Source: Oscarella lobularis (lineage: Eukaryota; Porifera; Homoscleromorpha; Homosclerophorida; Oscarellidae). Taken from it: a DNA stretch of 64,000 bases. The stretch spans positions 1,736,001 through 1,800,000 of the forward strand of contig NC_089192.1 in assembly GCF_947507565.1 (NCBI RefSeq), read 5' to 3'. Under the pieces are notes generated by a model. It made no database searches, was not told the DNA's origin, and saw only the letters and a program-made list of their open reading frames with translations. The position numbers and the translations under genes are program-made. Shown in pieces: positions 55,280-64,000 of this stretch (the first letter of the stretch is position 1; each line of letters opens with the position of its first letter).

Positions 55280-56679
55280 TCAAAGTAGTTCAGGCGAGCT
55301 ACCTCCTGTAGCCTTAGCAGATGGCTCCGGCTGAAGCTGCGCTGACCTCGCCGTCTGTCGAGGCACTTCCTCCGAGACGATTTCTCCGATGGCGTCGGCT
55401 CCTCGAAAACGGAAAAGATTGTTTCTGCAGCAGTTGGAGCCGTTTACAAGGACTTGGTACACGTCCAAATGAGTTTGGCACAGAGGGCAGTCAAAGTTCT
55501 CGGTTGTCTCCATGAACTGCAGGGCGCACGGATAGCAGCCGAAGATTCTGCCACAGCAGGTCGTGATGACGATGTCGGCGAAGACATGCTCTTGGCAGAC
55601 GGTGCATTTCAGTATGTCCTTCATTTTCTCGACGTTGAAGAGACGCTGGGACAAATCGCTCACTCTTTGCTTTATGTCTTCAATGCCTTTGACGACGTCG
55701 TCGAGTTTCTGCGCCGACACTGTCTGCTCAGCACTTTCTGCTGCTTCTGACGCCTTGTTAACGTTTTCAGAAGAAGCTTGCCAACGAGTCACAAGCGTCA
55801 ACCGAGCCTCTCGAAGCTCACTCTTTTTAACGGCATAAATGCGTCTATCTGGCGCACGCCAGAATGCCAGTTCTATAGACATAAGAAGATTAGCGCGAGT
55901 CTTTCATGCATCGTCACTTGTGCGACCGAGAAGCTTACGTCTTGTCGCAGGTGCGTCCAGTAGCACAGCGGCGTCTTTATCTATCAAGACAATTCCCTCG
56001 GGACCGTCGATGATGCCCGCGTTTTTAAAGCAATCCTGGACAGCAGATGTAATTGCTGGCACGGAGACTTCTCCTTTCTTCAGCTGAACGCTTGAAGTCT
56101 GAATCGGCTGCCTTGTAACCTTCATCCTCTTTTGGTCGTCCGACAAATCGATGTTTACGAGACTGATTTGCTTCAGCGCCAAGTGCTCCACCGGCTCTGG
56201 AGCGGCTGTTCTTTGTCTCTTCCTTGACGACGGGCGAACGGAAGTGGCATTTTGCATGAATCTGGACGCACCCATAGCGGGCGATAGACCGCCGCTTGGC
56301 TGCCAGTGGCTGAGAAGCCCAGGCGTCTGCGAAACGGTTTTCGCGGCTGCAGGAATAACCGATGGAACTAAAGGCGGTTGCTCCTCTTGAGCGGTAGCGA
56401 CGGGGTCCACGACTTGATACTTCTTTCCTTGCTTGCAGGAAAAACGGCCTGTTACGGCGTTGGAAAAAATAGGTATGATAGCTTCCGAAGACGAAGCCGG
56501 TTCATCGCTTATGAAGTACGCGTTTCTTGACGCCTACAGAAAATTCCCGAAGTGAAACAAAAGTGTTATGCTTTCAGACTCACTCGAAGGAGAAGCTGCA
56601 GGTTGGCGATTGCTACATCAGCGAGTTTCATGCAGTACGTAGCGCTCCCTTTTCTAACGAAAATCGTTGATTCACTCAT
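55280..56679 (-). CDS. RING-finger protein, three exons, apparently intact
   Basis: Exon 1 56679-56584 (MSESTIFVRKGSATYCMKLA, 32 codons, GTGAGT donor), exon 2 56533-55939, exon 3 55872-55280; 427 residues in one frame with no break. The N-terminal half has no named domain (ASRNAYFISDEPASSSEA, Pro/Ser-rich linker, VSVPAITSAVQDCFKNAG, GPEGIVLIDKDAAVLLDAPA). Exon 3 holds a coiled coil (LDDVVKGIEDIKQRVSDLSQ), then a RING-like finger: CTVCQEHVFADIVITTCCGR, FGCYPC, CPLCQ. The C terminus is Ser/Pro-rich. It is probably a ubiquitin ligase or ligase-like protein; the substrate is unknown. Splice sites are canonical with introns of 50 and 66 bp. One of the few undamaged genes in the window. Confidence 0.75.
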
Positions 56680-56822
56680 TACTTCCGGTGACCGAGGCAG
56701 CACTCTTTGATGAAATGTAGTGCTTCAGCCGTGGCGACGGCCTATATGGTCACGGAATTGTCTTCGCTGAAGAGCAACCCTGCCGTGTTGTCGTTAGAAA
56801 CGAGGCAACATTGCGCAGACTG

Positions 56823-57019
56823 GACCCGCCTAGTCTTTCTCTCAGCACGGCTCTGAGCGCGGCACTCTTTGTTGCTGGAGAACAAACAACAACAAACAAA
56901 CGTCAAAAATCACCAGGGTGCCTTCCACTCACGTTTGCTTGTTAGTTTGTCGGTGTTTGCTCTACAGCAACAGGAACTACCGTGCTCAAAGCCGTTCTGA
57001 TCGCAAGACAAGGCGGGTC
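56823..57019. repeat. Imperfect inverted repeat, arms about 65 bp
   Basis: Left arm 56823-56887 starts GACCCGCC and ends GAACAAAC. The right arm 56954-57019 is its approximate reverse complement, GTTTGCTC to GGCGGGTC. A direct repeat GTCAAAAATCACCAGGG lies at about 56904 and 57018. Possibly a small MITE. Confidence 0.65.
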
Positions 57020-57189
57020 AAAAATCACCAGGGCGTCCACACACACAATATATTAGCGAATCGATTCTATTGACTGCAGTACACCGGAGTACCGTTCCAT
57101 ATCCTGAGCCATTCCATTTGTAGGCGTAACAATCCACGATCCCGTCAGAGAAATCCAAAAGCGTATCAGTATGATTTTACTTTAGACTG

Positions 57190-57769
57190 GGTGAAGAGCA
57201 ACAAATTGCGTCAGTCGGCACCGCTATCTCTCCGAGGCAAGAGGAACGTCGTCCTGAAAAGTCTGGATACAATTGTCCGGACACCTGTTCCAATCAAGCC
57301 GACCAGCAACAGGAACACTTGAACCGCCCATCGGTGCCAGAATAACAACAGCCACAAACATCTCAATCTGCCAATGATCAGATAAAACTGAGACATCATC
57401 AATAACGCGGAAACGGTCCACTTGCAAACAGCCAGACACAACTGCATAATCTAATGAACTGGAATTTTCGCCATCACCGGAAGTCCACGAAATANNNNNN
57501 NNNNNNNNNNNNNNNNNNNNNNNNNNNNNNNNNNNNNNNNNNNNNNNNNNNNNNNNNNNNNNNNNNNNNNNNNNNNNNNNNNNNNNNNNNNNNNNNNNNN
57601 NNNNNNNNNNNNNNNNNNNNNNNNNNNNNNNNNNNNNNNNNNNNNNNNNNNNNNNNNNNNNNNNNNNNNNNNNNNNNNNNNNNNNNNNNNNNNNAAGGAC
57701 GTTAGGTAAGTTCGAGACTTCGAATGTGTCGAGATCTTTTCTGTCGGGCGACGACTGTAGGGCGTACAA
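57190..57769 (-). pseudogene. LINE-type endonuclease (EEP domain) fragment spanning the gap
   Basis: Left of the gap the minus strand reads ISWTSGDGENSSSLDYAVVS, VDRFRVIDDVSVLSDHWQIE and LDWNRCP. The SDH motif after a LDYAVVSG strand is typical of the apurinic-type endonuclease of non-LTR retrotransposons. The part right of the gap (57695-57769) may be upstream coding. The middle is hidden by N. No reverse transcriptase is seen. Confidence 0.5.
57495..57694. other. Assembly gap, 200 N
   Basis: Exactly 200 N, probably a placeholder of unknown true length. Confidence 0.99.
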
Positions 57770-58070
57770 ATGAGATCAACCACAAATGAGATCACTACGT
57801 CACTATGACGTAATGATTCGTCACAGTGACATCAAAGAAGAATGTCGTAAGTTCCTATAATAAGTCTTTCTAAGGAATATTTGGCCATTTTCCCTGTCGA
57901 ACATATCATATCGGTCGATCGATCGATCAAGCCATGCGTGGACCCAGCCGATCGTGCCTCCGATATGTTTCACGCGCGCGCACGCGCACGACACGCTTGT
58001 CCTCACGCGTTCTGACTCCGCACGTCGTGGTTGTTTCCTCAGCGGTAGCGAACTGTCGAATTAACTTCAC

Positions 58071-58250
58071 CATGCGTGCATACAGTGCTGCCGTCTTTGT
58101 ATTTCTGGCTTTCTCCAGTGTTTGGTTGAGTGTGGGAACAGGCCGCGACCCGAGTACAAGGAAATGCCGCGTTAGAAGGCCAATACTGACAACATCGAAA
58201 GCAGTTTCTCGTCCTTGTTGTCGGGTCGGTGCCAACGACGAGTCGAGATG
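58071..58250 (+). CDS. Small open frame with signal-peptide-like start
   Basis: MRAYSAAVFVFLAFSSVWLS followed by VGTGRDPST looks like a secretion signal with a cleavage site. The rest is basic with a CC pair. It is 59 codons long. Could be a first exon or chance. Confidence 0.25.
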
Positions 58251-59125
58251 ACGACCGACACCGATTCGCACAGAAAGATTAGAAAACCGATTTTGTCTGA
58301 CTCTGTTAGCTCTAGTAGTAGTAGTGGGTCCAGACCCGTGAGTAGTCGAAAGCGACATGCCGGCAGAAGAGGCGTAGGAATATTTGAAGACGATATATAC
58401 GACCAGCTTGTCAACTGACTTTCCCACAAGAAAAAGCCGTTTCTGTCTCGCTCGTCTCCAAATTATAACAGAGACAAAATCGTGTACAACTATCTCCAAA
58501 GACGAAATTTGTCCTTACCTAGAATGTACTCACCGGTTGATGGCAAAAAGATACTTTGTCTCCTTTCTGTAAATGCCAGAGGTGAACAGCAAATTGCCTT
58601 GCGAAAGTAATGTGTGAACAGAGTCATTTGTCACTATTACAAGTTGTCCAAGGGGTGATCGACGCCAGAGAAAGAAGGAAGTCCTCGAGCGCCCTGACGC
58701 TGCTTCGCTTTGGAGGACCACGAAGCTTCTTTCTCTTCGCCGGATGTCGTCCAGGCTTCGAGAGTTTGCAGTGGAGATCGCAAATATAGCACGATCCGTC
58801 GAAATGCTGAGGCTAAGAGCTGACGACGTTCTGCGTCGATCGGTACATGCATTCGACCCGCTTTTGCCACTTTGTGACGAGCAGTCACGTCAATGCAACT
58901 CTCGCACAGCTTGGACGGATGCAACTAGGAAGAGTCGTTCGCGATGTCGATCAAAAAGGCCTCTTTGATGGCTGTCGCGCATTCATGCAGCGCAATCTTT
59001 CGTTCTTCTCGCACGCGGCAAAATCAGCTTTGAGCAAACGCGACACTGTAGTGTACGTGCATATATACGGGACCGGTAGTGGAGGTTACATCATAATAAA
59101 GACATCGTGCTCACCAGATCTTACG

Positions 59126-59140
59126 TGGTGTCAGGAGTGG
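59126..59140 (+). promoter_or_regulatory. Primer-binding-site-like sequence before gag
   Basis: TGGTGTCAGGAGTGG lies directly before the gag ATG, resembling the tRNA primer-binding sites of Ty3-type retrotransposons. Upstream sequence has an AATAAA-like signal (59093) and a TATA-like ATATATACGG (59061), as expected for a 5' LTR, but no second LTR was found to confirm it. Confidence 0.45.
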
Positions 59141-60020
59141 ATGGCTACAGCGCTGAATTTGCAAGGTTTACCTCCACCGATGCCCGCGGACGGTGATTTA
59201 GCGGGTGCTTGGCGGAAATGGAAGAAAAGATTCATGATTTACCTCAAGGCAACCCGACAAGCGGGAGACGATACGCCGGACGATATCAAAACGTCTGTGC
59301 TCCTGCATGCTACTGGTGACGACGGGCAAGAGGCTTTCGAGACGTTCGACTTCGCAGATGAAGAGGAAAAGGAGAAATTCGCACCCGTCCTCGAGAAATT
59401 TGAGAAATATTATATCCCCAAGACTAATCTGACATGCGAAAGATATCGATTCTTAACGCGAAATCAGGAAATCGGCGAAACGGTCGACAAATACGTGACA
59501 GACTTGCGTAAGCTCGCACAAACGTGCGAGTTTGGAACGATACGGGACTCGTTGATCCGTGACAGATTGGTTTTGGGGCTTCGGGACCACAGGGTAACAA
59601 AAAGACTCCTCTCGGCAGGTGATCCCAACCTTGACAAGGCTTTCGAAATATGTCGCTCAGAAGAGATGGCGGTGGCACAAACGAAGAGAATGGACGACGT
59701 CGAAAGGAAAGCGAACGTGGACGCAGTGGTCACAGCGCGAGGTGAAGATGAGCTCGAAACGATATCTGCGGTACAGAGGCAACAGGACAGTAGACAAAGT
59801 GGGAAGAAGGAATGTACACGATGTGGGCGAAAGCATGCTTTCCGGAAGTGTCCTGCGTGGGGAAACGTGTTTGAAATGTCAAGGGACGAATCATTTTGCA
59901 CACGTGTGTCGCACAAAAACGGTGAACTCAGTGATGCAGGAAAAAGGATGCGAACAAAAGGGAAATCTGAAGGATGCGATCCAGCCCCAGCAGGAGACCA
60001 GAGAGAGAGAGCTCAAGTAA
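59141..60020 (+). pseudogene. Ty3-type retrotransposon gag, frameshifted, no pol
   Basis: Capsid-type gag from the ATG at 59141: LPPPMPADGDLAGAWRKWKK at the N terminus, a retrotrans_gag-like core (RKLAQTCEFGTIRDSLIRDR), then a zinc knuckle CTRCGRKHAFRKC. A one-base loss near 59866 puts the second knuckle (CX2CX4HX4C) in another frame, which stays open to a stop near 60020. Protease, reverse transcriptase and integrase are not found downstream. A truncated, inactive copy. Confidence 0.75.
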
Positions 60021-60396
60021 CAACCGCGGAAAGGAAGTATAGAGACTGAGAGAGTGGGAGTCAAGCAAGCCTATGACTCATAATAAAAGGCATATGGATA
60101 GTATAGACACTAAAAAGCAACTTGGCCCTAAAGATTGCACCTAACAAATTGCTAGCTAGAATATCGGCATCAGGAGGACCTTGGTTAAAATTTGGGGAAG
60201 TTCAAAGATGAACTGCGAAACCGGAAATTTATTAATTAGTAACGTCATACGCGAGGAAGCCATTCTTATCCGAATGACGTATTTACAAAGGGTGAGGATA
60301 TCCGATTTGGCAAGGTTCGCTTCCGGCAGAGCAGTACTTAAGGACGCACTCAATTGCCTAATGCCTAAAGAACAAGACATAGAAATCAGATCATCA

Positions 60397-60597
60397 ATGA
60401 CGAGCCAGATGCTTGTGGCTGCACTCTTTGCCTGCTCTCTGCTACTTTCGTCCTACGCAAGTCCTCACCGAAAAAGTACTTCATCGTTTTCAATTCCCCT
60501 TGCGCCAAGAACAGTAGTTATAAATCGATCAGGAAGAGATACTGACTATCCAATAGGAACTCTGTCTAATCGCCTTCATTCGCAGCAGCGCAACACC
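60397..60597 (+). CDS. Possible first exon of a secreted protein
   Basis: ATG at 60397 begins MTSQMLVAALFACSLLLSSY, a good signal peptide, followed by ASPHRKSTSSFSIPLAPRTV and YPIGTLSNRLHSQQRNT. A GTAAGA donor follows at 60598. 67 codons. No downstream exon was identified, and the protein family is not recognised. Confidence 0.35.
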
Positions 60598-60659
60598 GTA
60601 AGACATTTCAACACTTATACCTCCTATTCAGTCGTACTATATGTGACTCTGTCATAGGC

Positions 60660-61388
60660 TAAACTACGACGCCGTCGCATGTCATTTTCTTGCTCTCCGC
60701 TTTTATGTTCTCATTTTGCCTTTTGTCACAACTGCTTAGGAAGCGGAAGGTGAATTTGATACCGAAGACTTTAGCTGGCATTTTTTTCCTTTTTGCACTT
60801 GTTCTGTGCGTGAAACATTAATAACGGTTATAAACCTAAGTACAATCTTTGAACATTCACTTTCCGGTTTGTGCACTGCCGGGACACCAAAAAAGACACC
60901 TCAAAAATCTAGGAGTCTGGACATTGTATAACTCGTCGGTATCGTCTTTTAGCCTTCACTAGACAATCATAGTATAAACGTATTTTCTTATCCTATTTCT
61001 TACGATTTTGCGTCGCTCCGATTGAAGGCGATTCACATGTTCCTTAATCAGATTGCTGTCATCGTAATCAAATTGAAGTTTCTCCTACTGGTAACCTTAC
61101 GTGTGAAATGGGCTCCGCTCTTGCCAAAGGAATAAGATGCCAATTTGGCTCGCTCTCAATCGTACTTGCGTATATTGAAAGTGAAAGACAAAAGACAAAG
61201 AAAGCGACTCTCATTTAGCCGTTTCGCCATGATTGCGGAAAAGTTCTTCGGTACAGGGGATTAGGATCGAACAGAACTGACACAGAATACACAACCGGAA
61301 TTTAACCTAACCGCAGTCTTTCGCCTCCCCAATTACCTGCTGTGGCTAGCGGAAGTTAATGCCGCCGCGATTACGTCACGTGGAAGAG
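60660..61388. other. Non-coding region
   Basis: No supported gene or repeat. Confidence 0.4.
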
Positions 61389-61466
61389 AATCACTTCCTC
61401 GGATGTGAATCACTTTCTCGGATGTGAATCACTTTCTCGGATGTGAATCACTTCCTCGGATGTGAA
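61389..61466. repeat. 20-bp tandem repeat, four units
   Basis: Units of GAATCACTT[CT]CTCGGATGT, almost identical. Confidence 0.9.
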
Positions 61467-62818
61467 GACACAACTTTCTGTTTATGTATACCCTGGCGTC
61501 ATTCACGTCAATGATACAGATGGAGTGATAGCATCAACGGCAAGTCACCATTCCATGTACGACGAAAGGATATTGGTCACGCGACGCCAATCGCTCGCAG
61601 GCAAAGTAGCGCACGGGCGGGGGAAGAGATGAGGGGAGAGACCGATGCCATGTGGTGGAGGCAAAGCTCCCACGTACGTGCGCGACGCCCATTCGTCTGT
61701 GCACGCAAATGCTAGTTCATACTTTTTCGTAGCAATACCTATAGTTTCGAATGTTGGAAACTGAACGAAGGTACCACTGAAGAAATTTTAGCAGAAAGTC
61801 TTCAGCACAGAAGGCTAGCGAAAAGATTGGGCACCATGCAGTGAGCTAGTAGTGAGTACCTTTAGTTTCAACTAAGTTTTGGCTATAAACGGCAAGTGCT
61901 AACAACTAAAAAGAACGGGCTAGAAAGACGAACTAAGGCTCACAATTACGGGATCGAACAAGAGTTGCGAGTCGCTTTGCTGTGACACCCAATGAAAAGC
62001 CGACCCCGCAAATTAAATAAACAGGGTAGCCAATCAACTGCGTCAAAGCATAGGAAAGGTTCCCCCGAAAGGGGACCCTTTCCTTTAGTAATGCGAATAA
62101 CGGTATCGTCTCGGCATACATGCACGTAAATGCACGCAAAAGACCTGATCAGTCGCAATAGGTTGAACGAAACGATCGTTATCGAGACGATCGTGCGAGA
62201 ATTGCGCTATAGGGCATATTCACGGACGGCTTTGCGCGCGTTAGTATGTGGCAAAAACATAGGCTCACTCGTATTCCCCCACCCACAAATACCTTCGTTC
62301 AAGCGAAAATAAAGCTAATATGCCAATTTTATTAAAATGACAGTTTAGTGACTGTACGAAATGTAGTCTGGCAAAAAACCGAAAATCGGGGCCTCCTTTC
62401 CCCTTTTGTGGATATTAGCGATTCGACTCGCTGTAGGCACAACCTCTCCATCGAAACAGCTAAGTAATCCTCGAATAACTAAAATGGCTATAGAGGTTTA
62501 TCGTAACATGCAGCGCGATGGTCTTTTTTCGCGTGCCACACACTCCGCGAAAGCCCCGGAAGCCCCGCCCCGTGAATATGCCCTATAGAAACGGTCTACG
62601 ACCCCTGGTCCACCAAACAAGATATAAAGTACCTAAATCGCTGCAGAAACTGCCCGTTGGAGCGATAGCTTCGTCAAAAGAGGCTAGAAACGGACGAAGT
62701 TCACTCTTATCCGGGTATCTACTTTTCAAAATGGCCGACGCTCGTTCAAAAAATCGCTCCATTGCTCTGTTCGTTTTCGCATCTTTAGGGTGTCGCTTGC
62801 TTTAACGGTCTTTTTAGG
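61467..62818. other. Mostly non-coding
   Basis: No convincing gene. A small hairpin (GGTTCCCC, GAAA loop, GGGGACC) lies near 62054-62078. Confidence 0.35.
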
Positions 62819-62989
62819 ACGTTTGATCGACTTTCTGAACTCGTGCGCGTGGCGAGAGACAACGAAATGAAAGGAAAAGAGTGAAATGGACGAATCATGT
62901 CTGAATTCGATCGCGCGAGACGACGAATCGCCGCGAAGAACGTCAGGCTAGACATTCTAAACGACTTCGGTCTTCTGGACCTCGGCTGA
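62819..62989 (+). other. Possible terminal exon, doubtful
   Basis: After a TTTTTAG acceptor one frame reads TFDRLSELVRVARDNEMKGK, a TGA, then MSEFDRARRRIAAKNVRLDI and LNDFGLLDLG with a stop. Looks coding but broken. The family is unknown. Confidence 0.2.
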
Positions 62990-63293
62990 TGCGACCCAGA
63001 TAATACTTTACCAATCGTGACGTCACTAAAGTAGGGCGGAGAAAGCCGCATTGGATCACGTGCAGAAGCAGGGATGCATATAAATTGGCAAGTGTATAGA
63101 AAATCAAGGTCAGTTGGCTTCGACCATTGCTCGGAATTGACTACTAAGGGAGCATATGTCTACCCAAGTGAATATCGCTCTTATTATCGCCGTTATAGGT
63201 ATGCATGCCGTCAAAGGTATGCATTCTAGTTTCGCGTAGCATGTAGAGTACATGTGTTCCCGCCTTACTAAACTCGTATAGCTGATGGCTAGT

Positions 63294-63366
63294 GTGCCTA
63301 GCCTAGCCTAAATGTCTCGGCCTTGTAGCCTACAAGGCCGAGACATTTAGGCTAGGCTATAGGCAC
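63294..63366. repeat. 73-nt near-perfect hairpin
   Basis: Arms 63294-63328 and 63330-63366 are reverse complements except for a two-base TA insertion, with a single-base centre at 63329. The core is GGCCTTGTAG-C-CTACAAGGCC. It can form a long cruciform or an RNA hairpin. Confidence 0.92.
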
Positions 63367-63638
63367 ATAAGAGTCACGGTGCACGAGCAGCATCCTTTTC
63401 GGCTTTAAGAAAACATTACTAAATGCAAAAAGATATATAAGTGCCACTTAGGTTCTAACGAAATTAGCGCGCCATTTTAAACGTCCTAAGAGTTCAAACG
63501 CTTTTGAAACTTTATCAGAGAATTCCGTAGCTTTGCAAATCGCAAGCGCGACGCATGACGCAATAGAAGGAATAGAATATCAGCGATTTTTCAAAGATAA
63601 CGATCTTGCGTAATTGCCCATCCCTAACGCGGCTATAG

Positions 63639-64000
63639 GAAATGTTTGGGACGAACAGAGCGCAAACTTTGAAATGACAGATACGGACGTGAACGACAAT
63701 GTACAGATCGAAACTTTCATCCGATTGAAAGAACTCGGCTTCAACGTCACCGTCATTATCGGCGCCATCCTGAGAAACGACGGAACGAGAGAAAACATTC
63801 AGAAACTTATCTACAAAAGAGAAAGCACACACGATTCTTTCATAGAACATCTCACTGAGCTGCATGAAGAATTACCGGAAATCGTTACCGAAGCGAAAGT
63901 GAAACTGATGATCGAGAGAAGGAATAAAAATCCTCTATCCTATACTGATGAAAACGCTCTTGTCGCACCGAAGAACCTTCTTCTGAAAATTAAATTCGAT
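63639..64000 (+). CDS. Unrecognised gene, runs off the right edge
   Basis: One frame is open from an acceptor-like GGCTATAG (to 63638) to the end of the window, 120 codons. It reads NVWDEQSANFEMTDTDVNDN, IETFIRLKELGFNVTVIIGA, NIQKLIYKRESTHDSFIEHL, KLMIERRNKNPLSYTDENAL. Acidic, helix-rich, no named domain. The opposite frame is also partly open but less protein-like. Upstream exons were not identified. Confidence 0.45.

Overview
This window looks like nuclear DNA of an early-branching animal, most plausibly a sponge with a compact genome. That assignment is inference. It rests on very short spliceosomal introns (about 45-100 bp with GT..AG ends) and on animal-type genes: a Pellino E3 ligase, a SKICH/CALCOCO-TAX1BP1-type autophagy receptor, an ABCC transporter and protein phosphatase 1. 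No bacterial gene organisation is visible. One 200-base run of N marks a scaffold gap.

Layout. (1) 1-27 kb is a transposon landscape dominated by four copies (A 1127-5467, B 6104-10675, C 12548 to about 15095, D 22414-26897) of one DNA transposon family. Each copy has a P-element/THAP9-type transposase with several short introns, facing tail-to-tail a second, unrelated protein gene (ORF2). The terminal inverted repeats start CAGAGAT or CATAGA, and 7-bp target duplications flank A, B and, with one mismatch, D. Copy C sits inside a DUF6589-type gene that is followed by a RecQ-like helicase fragment on the same strand. A pogo/Tigger transposase (from 16666) and a related 533-bp MITE (19740-20272) follow.

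(2) 27-46 kb carries pieces of ordinary animal genes, most of them damaged: a TPR-like fragment, an unrecognised minus-strand gene, the SKICH gene, a PP1 catalytic gene, 5' pieces of Pellino and an ABCC transporter, and a multi-exon repeated family gene. Among them lie 50-bp minisatellite arrays, small tandem duplications and a 431-bp foldback MITE with a 9-bp target duplication.

(3) 46-64 kb holds an hAT-type transposase remnant, a Ulp1-type protease gene, a complete 2-kb Tc1/mariner-type element with TA target duplication, an apparently intact three-exon RING protein gene, a LINE-type endonuclease fragment next to the gap, a Ty3-type gag, a possible secreted-protein exon, a 73-nt near-perfect hairpin and an unrecognised gene running off the right edge.

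How the parts relate. The best candidate for a little-described system is the convergent two-gene P-like transposon. All four copies keep the pair transposase plus ORF2, converging with 56-117 bp between stop codons, and share a TCACGTGA-like palindrome just inside the ends. ORF2 has conserved motifs in all copies but matches no family I can name. Many breaks in these genes are one-base shifts at runs of 6-8 A/T, so some may be sequence errors rather than decay. The nonsense codons elsewhere cannot be explained that way.
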